Shown here one piece after another: positions 32,726-44,700 of a stretch of DNA of 64,000 nt. The DNA comes from Sceloporus undulatus (Eukaryota > Chordata > Lepidosauria > Squamata > Phrynosomatidae). A program made the translations under genes and the position numbers. The stretch lies in contig NC_056527.1 of NCBI RefSeq assembly GCF_019175285.1, positions 117,445,418-117,509,417 on the forward strand, given 5' to 3'. Position 1 is the first letter of the stretch. Each line of letters starts with the position of its first letter. Below the pieces are notes generated by a model. That model worked only from the letters and a program-made list of their open reading frames with translations. It was not told where the DNA came from and ran no database searches.

Positions 32726-35700
32726 CCACCCAATCACAGCAAACGGGCAACTAGTCCAGGATTCTGGTTCCGACCCAACTTGCCCCTAGGATTAAGCCCA
32801 TAAAGTGGAATAATTTCCCCAACTTTCTTCTGCTGATTCCCAAATCCTTGTGAAAGAAGGTAGCTTTCACTGAGTCAGAAGCTGTCGTGTTTCTTGAACC
32901 CAATACAGCCAACTCTGACCTGCACCAGTGGCAACTCTCCATGGTTTCAGGTAGTGTAGAACAGGGGAAGCTGTTCTTACACAATGACATCAGACCCTTG
33001 GTCAACCTGGCATAGCATCAGAACAGTACATTCAGACCCTATATTACATGAAGGATGTACAGTGGTGCCTCGGGTTACGAAATTAATTCGTTCCGTGGCA
33101 CCGTTCGTAACCCGAAAAGCCTTCGTAAGCCGAATTGCCAAATGGCGCTAATGGGGAAAAGCCGCGATTCCGTGTGAAAAAGCTGAAAAAAGCACCAAAA
33201 GTTTTTTCGTAACCCGAAAAAACATTCGTAACCCGAAACAATAATTCCCTATGGGATTTTTTCGTATCCCGAAAATTTCGTAACCTGGGTATTTCGTATC
33301 CCGAGGTACCACTGTATTTTTGGTTCCTACATGTAATATAAAATTCACGTATAATCTGGAACGCTATTTTTTATTTACATGAAATGAGTGATAGGGTGGT
33401 CTCTGTAGGCATTTTAAGGCCCTAAGGCATGATTCTATGGTATGCTTCTGCCTGAAGTTAACCATAGAGTCATACTGGAGGTTCTAGAAATGCCTAGAAA
33501 AGTGTTTTCTCCAGGAATTTTGAAGTCTCCAGTGTGATTCTACGGTCAACCTCTGGAAGAAGCATACTATAGAAATGTACTGAAGGACCTACAAAATGCC
33601 TAGAAAGAACATATTTTTTGGTTGCATATAACTGAATCCTATTACAGCAAGCTTGCGTTGTATGGGGTCCACCTGTACTCCCTCTCTGATCCTCTTCACA
33701 CGTTTTTCATACTAGTAGGGCTATTGCCAGATTAAACTATCTTTATTAGTTGTACACCAGAGGAAATTTCAGCAGGGATTGCTCATCATGCAACAAACAA
33801 TTCCCTCCTCTTTGCAACCACTAATGGCACAGGCATCCTTTCTGGTTTCCACCCTGGCAACCCTCTCTCTTACCAATTACAGCCTCCCCCCAGTCATTTA
33901 CCTCAGCATCCACGTGTCGTAATCAATATCCGTCATCGTGTTGGGGAACTCAAGGTCCTCTGGACGGATAGCAGTTACACCTGAGAGAGAGGAGGAGGAG
34001 AGGAAGAAAAAGAAATAGCCATGGAGGAAAAGCCCTTCTGGAGAAATGAGACTGCCACCCATTTTGGCTTCACCTCCTCCATCCCTCACCTGCTTCAATG
34101 GAGCCAGACCAGCGGTCCACCATCTTCTGAATGACTATTTCAAAGAGCTCCCCATCTCGGAGAGGCCTATAATGAAATAATGGGAGAAAGGTTAAGAAAC
34201 ATGCCCATGTTGGGTTTGGTCCAAGGGTGTCCACTGGGATGTGGCCAGACAGCATTGTGAACCTCTCAACACATGCAGTGCAATGGAGAAAGCCACCCCC
34301 AGTTGGTTCCTCAGAAACCAAGTGAAGAAAAACTAAAAGGTTTGTTCAGATATAAGAGTAAACTACTGTTTAGTATTAAAGGGACAACCCTAGCCTCCCT
34401 CCTTTGTCTCTACTCCTTAGTTCAGAGGTGAGAATGGATAACTTATTTTGTAGCCTCTGAGGAAAGCTTCAAAGTTTATGCTGGGCTAAAAAGCATTGGA
34501 CATATTCTAGTTTATCAAAATAAGCTCAACGGAGCATTTAAGACTGGTTTGTTATTTTTGTGGATACCTAGCAATTTGTTAGAATTTCAGGATCTGTTCT
34601 CAACAGAAAGAGGGCTGACTAGGAACTCTTAAATCAAAAAATGGAAATGGTTACTAAATCTGAAGACTACAAAGGCTTCCACCCAAAAACAGTGTATGGT
34701 TTTAGGACAGGGATGATCTCAGAGAACCACCTGACCCCATTTTCAATTCCCTGGAGTTTTAAAGTTCTGTGGCAAAACTGTGGTGGGTTGTTGCTTTGGC
34801 TGACCTGAAGTCATAACACATCATTTCCTTTCAGGCCATTTGGGGGGGGGTGTCAGGGTGGAGAACCACTCCAAACAGCATTTTAGAGCCCCATGAAAGG
34901 TTTTAATATCTGTTTTCATGTATTTTTCTATCCAAACCATTTGATTTTCAATTGGAAAAATGGGAGGATCAGCAGGTGTCCCAAAGGATAAACTGGATGC
35001 CCTAAAAGGGGTTACATATGGCCTCCACATACATGACCTGTTATAAAGGTAGCAACACAGACACAAACACAAGAGGCTGTCCTGCCCAGACCCTAGACAT
35101 CCACTGACCGGTTTGAAATGACGATAGCATCATTGAATTCACTCCGGCAGTTCTGGCGCAGTGCTGTGCGGCCGCCATTTGTTATGACAGCGTTGTTGCC
35201 ATGCAGGTGGTGGAAGCGCAGGTCGCTCCCGGAGGCAATGGAGGAAGGGCTGCTGGGGGAGAGCTGATTGTTCCCCTCCGAGAGATCATCAGGAAGTGGA
35301 AGCAGGTCTGCAGGGGAGAAGTGAAGAGGGGTGAACATGTTAGCAAAAGAATTCAGTGCTCCTCTGGATCTTGCCGCTGAGATTCTGCTCCTCTGGTCCT
35401 CAGGGCAAAGGGGAAGAATCTCAGTGCAAGAGCACAGTCTTGAAAAGTGTATTATTTTGCATTTCTATGCTGCCTTTCTCCCAGAAAGGGACTCAAAGCA
35501 ACTCATGGATAAAATTGTTTAAAAGATTTACAATAAAAATTTAAAAACAATTAAAACCATCTAGCTATAAATTACTTTAAATATATTTTGTTGTTGTATG
35601 CCTTCAAATCATTTTTGATCTACTGCAAGCTGAATGCGAATCTATCACAAGGTTTTCTTGTCACATTTCATCAGAAGGGGTTTGCCATTGCCATCCCATG

Positions 35701-38700
35701 AAGCTGAGAGTGTGTGACTTGCCCAAGGTCACCAGTGGGGTTTTATGTTTGAGCGGGGAATTGAATCTTGATCTCCAGAGTCATAGTCCAACACTCAAAC
35801 CACTATGCCACGCTGGCTCTACTTAACATACTTAAAAGATGCCTTTTCAAGGAAAAAAAAGTTCAACCCTATTTTTAGCTAGAAAAAAAAACCTCAGGGA
35901 CTCCAGAGGCATGGAGGGACATAAAAAGAGCTTTGGGGACCAGACTCCATCACGGCCATCCCAGGTTAATCCAGCTTCCTTCATTACCTGTGTCATCCAT
36001 TATGGTTGCTTGGGCCGCCTGGCCATACAGGTCCACGACGGCGTAGATGTTTGGTGGGACGTTCCAGGCAGCCGGTCCCTGTGCCACACCGTTGACAAAA
36101 AAGTGCAGTGTCCCATCCTCCTTCCGCACCACACCCACAGTGTCACCTGCCTGAGGTTGAGGGAGAAAGACATTGCTTCAGACAGGGTATGGGGGGCAGG
36201 AGTGAAATGAAACAAAGAGGGATACTCCAAGAACTTCTCTAAGACACCCCACATCAAGCCCTTCTGAGGCTGGGGGAGGTGAGTGTTGCCTCTGCACATC
36301 CAGAGGTTTCCCACCTCTTGTCAAATTAAACCCCGATCCCATTCATGCAACCAAGAGATAGATTTTACCTGCTTTCCAACAGCTCCCACCAAACTCACTT
36401 TCAGGCGGTCCAGGTTGTGTCCATATTCATCCAAGATGGTTGTTCCGTTGTGCATCACCCCATTTCCTGTCATCATCCACGTGCCTGTGGAAAGGAAACA
36501 GATTTAAGGAACACCCCAAAAAGTTATTGTCACCAAGGGAGGAAGACTGTTTTGACTTAGTGAAACACCTCCTCAAGAAAATGGTCAATCTGTACAAGAT
36601 ATTTCACACTTCAGGATGTCTTTTGTGAAAAACGCATTTGCACAAAAGGCCTCAGATTTGGAGGGGTTGGCAATAAAAACAATGTATGAGCACAGAAAGC
36701 GATTATTTTTCACAAACCCCACTGTCTCCCAGATAATATATACTGTTTACAGCATAGAAAGTGTTTTCTGATTTTAAAAACTTTTTGTTTAACATTAACA
36801 AACTAGTTTTTCAAGGAAAAAGTCAGAAAGGTCTAAAAAGTCATTGATGTTAAAGATTCTTGTCTTTAATGTCAAAATGCCGTTCCTGCCACTATCCCCT
36901 GGGAAGCAGCGATGATGGCGTGGGGTCTCACCTGACCGCAGGTTGGTCATGGTAGAAGGCAGCTGCAGGTATGTCGGGTTGTGGGTGGTGACACCAATCT
37001 CAATGGAGCCGGCCCATTTGTCCACCATCTTGTCAATGCGCACCTGGAATACCTCACCATTGCGGAGCGACCGGTTGCTCAGGACTACCCCATGATTGAA
37101 ATCATCAGTCGCACTGCAGAAGGAGATACAAGGTGGTTCATTATTGTCCTGGAGATGATGAAAGTCAGAGGACCCACGCAGCCAGGGCTGACAGGCTGTT
37201 CCACCTGAGGAACACTACTTAGAAATGCACAGATGTCTTTATCTAGACAGAACAAAAAATGGTCTTCGCTTCCTTCTGTCTCACTAGCAAATTTGGCTGT
37301 AATGTCATGGAATATTCACAAACATTACAGCCAGTCAGGATAATGGCAACAAAACAGACACAGTCTACCTTCCATGAGGCACTGAAAGGTTAATTTGGCC
37401 AACTGACATGTCTTTATCCTATAGAATCCTGATATTTGTAGTTTGGGGAGGCAACAGCACTCTTTAGCAGATAATAATAATAATAATAATAAAATTTTTA
37501 TTTATATGCCGCCCTTCCTCCGATCAGGGCGGCTTACAACATATTTAAAAATACAAACAGTTACAATAAAAACACATTAAAAGCAAACCAACAATAAAGC
37601 CCCAAAGCCCAACCTCTTGGCCACGAAAGAGAGGAGGGAGGCCCACAGGATATTTACTCGGGGAATGCCTGTTGGAATAGGAAGGTTTTAAGGTCCTTCC
37701 TAAATTGGGCCAGGGTAGTGGACGAGCGGAGCTCTGTGGGCAGCGCATTCCAAAGGGCTGGGGCAGCTATGGAAAACGTCCTCCGAGTGGTGGAGACTAG
37801 TCTACCCCAGGCACCTTCAGTAGCTGCTGCCCAGACGTTCTGAGGGTGCGAGGCGGAATGTACGGGGTAGATAAGGCTAAAGTGCTTGTAAAACTACAAA
37901 TCCTAGGATTCTACAGGTTGGGGCTATAACACTTAAAGTGGTGCCAAGCTGCATTTATTACAAATATACAATTTATTACAAATATATTACAAATATAGAG
38001 GCACCCCAGGAGAGAAACTGCGCCTGGGAACTAGACCAGGGGATGTTTGCTGCTGGTTGGGGATGGGATAGGGGCAGAGAAGACAAAGGCAGTTTGACTG
38101 AAGGATGGCAAACTGCAGAACAGGTCCAGAGCTGTAAGTCTCTAAATAAAGAAAACACCATATTCTGAAGGAAAAAGGGGGAATAAAACACATACTGGGG
38201 CCGCAGTGCAGTGCGTCCTTCATTGATGATGGCAGCCTTTTGCCCACAATTTGGGTGGAATAGGAGACGTTCTGGCTCCGGCTCATTCCCCACAGCATCA
38301 ATAGCACGGCGTCCCACGTCTGGAGAGAGGGCCCTCATGATAGCATTGTTGCGTCGAAGGCGGTCACTGTGGTTGTGGTTGTGGACAATGGTGACCTTGA
38401 CAGCCATTCCATAGAGATCCACAACACCGTAGACAACTAGTGGGGTGAGGGCGGTGGCCACACCTGGAAGGAAAAGAGGAACAAATGGAGCATGACCCGG
38501 GCCCCACAAACGGGAAAGGGAAGAGCCACACAGAGCAAATGGCCTTACAGTGGATCACACAGGGCCAGACAGTTTCAACCCATACTGATCCATCAAGGAC
38601 CTTGAATCACTCGGCTAAGCTTTCATGACTCGCATCTTTGCCCCAATCTCAATATCACTGCCGAGTCGGCCATCTTTGCCTTTGTGCATGTTCCCCAACA

Positions 38701-41700
38701 CAACTTCTGTCGTCTTCTCTTTGCTAATCTCCAGTTTACCCACATTCAAACCCAGAAGCCTTAGTTGTGGAACTCCAAAACATTGGAAAGACCAAAGGTT
38801 AAAGAACTCCTCATGTACATACAGGTTGAGTCTCCTTTGCCCAGAACTCCAAAATACCCCAAAATTGTCTACAAGGGACGGTGAGATAGTGACACCTTTG
38901 CTTTCTGATTGTTCAGTATACACAAACATTGTTTCATACACAAAATTATTTAAAATATTATGTATAAAATTATCTTCAGCTTCTGTGTATAAGGTGTATA
39001 TGAAACATATACTGTATGAATTTTATGTGTAGACTCCGGTCCTATCTCTAAGATTTCTCATTATCTACATACAAATATTCCAAAATCCAAAAACCCTGAA
39101 ATCCAAAACTATTTTGATGCCCAGCATTTTGGATAAGGGAGATTCAACCTGTACCACCATTTCTGCATCTGAATGGTTCATTTGTAACCCGTTCTAACCA
39201 ATCCAAGAACAGCCCCCCATGTTGTCCTTTCTGTCAATGACAAAAGCAGCCATGTTACAGAACTTTCTCAAACATTGCAGTCATTCAAGGAGAAGGTGTG
39301 AGCAACAGAATGTAGACAAACACTCGACCTTCTGTGAGGGCAATGAAGGGTCATTTGGCCAAGAGAAAAGAGAACCTAGTCCTGAAAACGTTTGCTGCTG
39401 GCCAGGGGTGGGAGACAGGATCAGAGTGACTGAATTCTATGTTGTTCTTTTCTGTTTATGAAACAGCCTCCGATCCACCCACCCCTCCCCTCTCTTGAAG
39501 ATGCACAAGTTTGCATGGCCCTGCACCATTGCTCTAATCTTGAAAATCACCACCATAGTTTCTACTTTAAAAGTTTCTAGATCTCATGAGTGTGCCCACC
39601 TTGGTCAATACCATTGATGTAAAAGTGAAGAGCATTGTTGGACTTCCTGGTCAAGCCAATGTGGTCTCCCTCCTGTGGAAACACAGAAGTAGTGTGGGAC
39701 ATTTGTGCTGGTGGGAGGATTACAAGAAGTTGAGGAGGCACCCATACTGGGGGCAGGAGTCACAGTGGCGAGAAAAGAAGCACCAGAACAGGAAGGTCCT
39801 GCTTACCTGCAGCTCATCCAGACTGAACTCACAGTATTCCCTTCTTGTTCCTTTGCCATTAGTGAGGATGCCACAGCCACTCATCATGATGGTTCCTGGG
39901 GAGGGGAGAACCACCAAGAAAAAGGCTGTCAGAGAGGGGAAACAGAAGCAGGTACCCTTCCAACCATCCAGGCTTTTCCATTTGATAGCATCAAAGCTTA
40001 TCATCAAGGATCTCACTCAAGAGGTGTATCTAGTACCTTTGACACCTGCTGCGGATAATTTTTTAAACTCACACCCTTCCTCTCTACAACAGTAATTGGC
40101 CACTGGTGTGGGTGAGCAGTTCTTGCTACCCGATAGCCTCTTCAGGCCTTCCAGAGCTGTTTACCGCCTGCCCAGCAGAGCTGTTGGACATGGACAGCAC
40201 TCCTTCCCACCAGCACACTGGATGACGTCCCCCGTTTGAGGACTCACCCAGTGTGGCCCACACTCCTCACACCCTCTTACTGACACCTTTGACTTCATTC
40301 CTCAATAGACTCATTGCTCATAAGCCTTGCCCTGTGTCACTGGCAAAACCTGCAGTATTATCATGCAATATTCACAAGCGTGTGTCATTGGCAAAAACTA
40401 GTATTATTATGCAGTATTCACATTGTCAGGATGAAGCATGAGCAACAAAATGTAGACAGACATTCTGTCTTCTGTGAAGGCAATGAAAGGTCAGTTTGGA
40501 TGAGAAAGAAATCTTACAGAGGACCTAGGACTGGAAATTTATGCTGTTCTCTGGGGGCAGGGGATACAGGCAGAGACAACAGAAAGGGAATAACTATGAG
40601 AGTCAATGTGGTGTAGTGGTTTCAGTGTTGGACTAGGACACTGGGATACCAGGGTTCAATTCCCAGCGCAGCCTTATCCTGTGATAGGTTTGCCTTAGGG
40701 TCATTATAAATCAGAAATGATTTCAAGGCACTACAGTAACAATATCATAGGCTAATTAGCTGCTAAAGGGGTCCAGAAAGTTGGGGGAAGTCAGGGAAAA
40801 AGGGAGATAGGCGTCTTATCTAAATAAATCAAGAACAGAATACATTCCTGGTAAAAGAAGGAAAAAAGTTGTCAGGCAAATACTGGGGCAGGAGCATAGT
40901 TCAGCTCTCATTGCCCACCAATTCTCCCCATTTCCCCACCCAGCACAGGCTAGGAAGTTACCTGAGCGCAGATTTGTCATGGTGGCTGGGTACTCCAAGT
41001 TATTGGGATTATGCGTAGTGACCCCAATTTCAATTGATCCTGACCACTTATCCACCAATTTGTCAATTCGGATCTGGAAAAAGAAGCAGAATAGTCTTTA
41101 CCATTAGCAGTTTCATGAACAGGACCTACATGGCTGTGAATCCTGGGAAGTGTAGCCCAAAACTTCAGGGAGCAGGGACACGGGGACATGCCACACTCAG
41201 GAAATTTGATTTAAGGCTTGAGGCCTCAAGACAAATGTAATGAATTCCACACAGAAACTCCACTCTGCAGTCCCTAAATACCGGCCTCATGCATGTCTAA
41301 CCTGCACAGCAGAATTAATGCAATTTGATACTGCTTTAGCTGCCTTGGCTCAGTGTTATGGACTCCTGGGATGTGTAGTTTGTTGTGGCACCAGAGCTGC
41401 CTGACAGAGAAGACTAAATATCTCACACAGAATTTCATAGCATTGAGCCCTGACAGTTAAAACGGTGTCAAACTGCATTATTTCTGCAGTGCACATCAGA
41501 CCATGAACTACCTCTCTTGTGCCAGGGGACTGTGGAACTGCTGTACTCCAGAACACTGGAGAAGGGACTTCTTTGGATTACAGCTTCACACACCGAAGTT
41601 CTCTGACTTAGTCCAGCAGCAGCACTTCTAGCTAGGTTGGGCTGAGAAAGACAACCCAGAGATTCATTCCCACTAGTCAGTGCAGGTCAGGGTTAGACAA

Positions 41701-44700
41701 CTGCTGTGGGTCAGGGAGGAATTCATCTGCCTTGGAACACTCAGTGGGTCACAAAGAATGGCAAAAGTGCAACCCCTCCAATAAAACCCAACAACAATCC
41801 ACTTCAAGCTTTGAAAAAATGAAAATGTTCTAATGTTAAACAGTGCAATCCTGCAACCTGTACATTTGCAGTCTTATGACATTGCTATGGCGGTTAAACA
41901 TCCTATGGAATCCTGGGATTTGTAGTTCAGGGAGGTCCTAGAGCACTCTGGCTGGAAATTCAAAATACTCCCTGAACCTGAGCAGTGCTGTTGAGGATAG
42001 GGTGACTTGAAGGTGTCTCATTCATAGGGCTGCCATAAGTTGATGCAAATGGTGCATTTTAAAACCTTTCCCCCTGCAGTGTTCTTTTTACAAGAAAAAC
42101 CACAAAACCCAGGGTTCCATAGGATGTTGCTATGGCAGTTAAAGTGAAATCATAGCATTATAACTGCATGAAGTGAAAAGCAATTCACCTTTTTCAAGGT
42201 TTGAAGTGTGGAGGGGTTGAAGGCCACAGAGACTCCAGTACCCCATGATGTCCAACCTTGCTGAACTGAGTACGGAGCCAGTAAGACCAAGATTCAAATT
42301 CAGCACAAGGTAGCTTCCTGTGTCCCCCACCATCCCGCCTACCTCAAACATCTCATTGTCCCTCAGGGGGCGGTTGGTCATGACGACGCCGTTGTTGAAT
42401 TCGTCCAGCGGTCGCCTCCGCTCAGCGGTCTTGTTGTTGTTGCTGAGCTTGATGAGGGTGCCGCACTTCTCATGGAAGAGGAGCGCATCGTTAGAGGTTA
42501 TGGGTGGAGCTCCACAGGGGGTGGAGTCAGAAGGCGGGCTGCCCAGGTTGACGTTCAACAAGCTCCCATTGTAGGCCGACAAGATGGCATTACTCACCAC
42601 CTCGGACAGCTCCATGCTGGAGAATCCTGTGGGCCGGAAGGGAGAAAAATGGGGAAACTGAAGGGTTTTGGAAGGATTCCAAAAACATGGCACAGATATT
42701 CTTCCAGCTGGGAAGTACACTGGTCCAGGGCTTCCAGCCAAACAGGGTAACAGGACACTCTTGTAAGTGTCCTGATATCCCCACAATATCCAGTTATCTT
42801 GTATGGTATCACACTTCTGGATGCCAGCATGGGCATAGAGGCTGTGATGATCTATTTGGAATATGGAACATAAATATTGAATTTGGGAATTTAGAACATA
42901 TGATTTGGAATATGGAACATAAATAGTGAATTTGGGAGGAACAAAGGTGCGTTACAGACCGCTGAAAAGCGGTGGCCTGCACCCACCCCTTTCCCCACTG
43001 GATCGGGGCCTCTGTGGCCAGAGCGGCAGCTGCTGAGGCCCCGATCCGCCGCTTTCCAGGCTGCGAGGAAGCGGCAAAAGGCGCCTTCCCTGAGGCCTGG
43101 AAAGGAGTGTTCTTGGGGCTTCAAGCCCCAAGGACACCCCGCGGCGGTGGGGAGGAGGAGAAAGGGGCCGCTTGGCCCCTTTCTCCTCTGCATCGTTGGG
43201 TGCAGCTGTCTGAAGGCTGCGCCCAGTGACGCAAACGGCAAAAGGAGCTCCGTTTCGGAGCTCCTTTTGCGGCCAGGGAAAGAGCGCACTATGTGCCCTG
43301 GCGCAGCATGACGATGTCACGTCCGCGCCGCCCCATATAGAGGCGGTGCGGTCGTGAAGTTGTAATGGCGGCGGCCGTGTGCAATGGCCGCAGCCATTTT
43401 GTGTGTGCTCCGCGCGTGCTAGGGTTAGAGGCGTCCAGAAAGGACGCCCCTTTCTAACCCTAGCACGCACAGAGCGTGGACTTTAAGGCCCATCTGTAAT
43501 GGGCCAAAGTTTGTAGGTATCAGTTATAAGATGAGTCAACAGTGTGATGCGGCAGTTAAAAAGGCAAATGCAATTTTAGGCTGCATCAATAAAAGTATAG
43601 TGTCTAGACCAAGAGAAGTAATAGTGTCACTGTACTCTGCTTTGGTCAGGCCCCACCTGGAATATTGTGTCCCGTTCTGGGCACCACAATTAAAAAAGGA
43701 CACTGAGAAACTGGAGCGTGTCCAAAGGAGGGCAACTAAAATGGTGAAGGGTCTGGAAACCATGTCCTATGAGGAACGACTGAGGGAGCTGGGGATGTTT
43801 AGCCTGGAGAAGAGAAGGTTAAGAGGTGATATGATAGCCCTGTTCAAATATTTGAAGGGATGTCACATTGAGGAGGGAGCAAGCTTGTTTTCTGACTAGG
43901 ACCCAATGGAGCAATGGATGCAAGCTGCAGGAAAAGAGAATCTGCCTCAACATTAGGAGAAACTTCCTGACAGTAAGGGCTGTTCGACAGTGGAACACAC
44001 TCCTTCCTCGGAGTGTAGTGGAATCTCCCTCCTTGGAGATCTTTAAGCAGAGGCTGGATGGCCATCTGTCGGGGATGCTTTGATTGAGATTTCCTGCATG
44101 GCAGGGGGTTGGACTGGATGGCCCTTGCTGTCTCTTCCAACTCTACGATTCTGTGATTCTATGATTCTAAGAAATGATATAGTAGGATTGTGTTATACTT
44201 GATAGTAGATAAAGTTCAGAAAATTATGATACTGATAAAGAAAATCAAAGAAAGGATGAGAAAATATATTGGCAGGTAGAGAGAAGGTATGTGTAAGTGT
44301 ATGAAGATTTGAGTAAGTCAAAGTATGAGTATGGGGCAAAGTGATAAAGAGAAGAAGAGAGTAAAGAAAGGAGGGAGTGAAGGGAAAGTTGGAATGAGCA
44401 TTAGGGTAGAAAAATATAGGAGAAGAATGGAAGGATATAGAAAAAAGAATTAAAGGAGACGGATGTTTAAAGAAAGTGGAGAAAGATGTTTGGTAAATGA
44501 TAGATGATGAATCTGTTATGCTGTTATGTGTTAAGTGGAGAGAATGCATTCAAATGTAATTTTAGGTGATTATGTTTTGTTTGTTTTTATATGTTCAATA
44601 CAATTTTCTTTTAAAAATGGAATATAGCACATAGACCCCAGACATGTGGAATGATGAGTACAAAGGGTGAAATGGCTTGCTAGAGAATTTGCACCTCCCC

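Noticed and set aside
40598-40690. A possible tRNA gene
   Set aside because: Only an A/B-box-like head remains and it is followed by the Sauria SINE tail; no cloverleaf can be formed.
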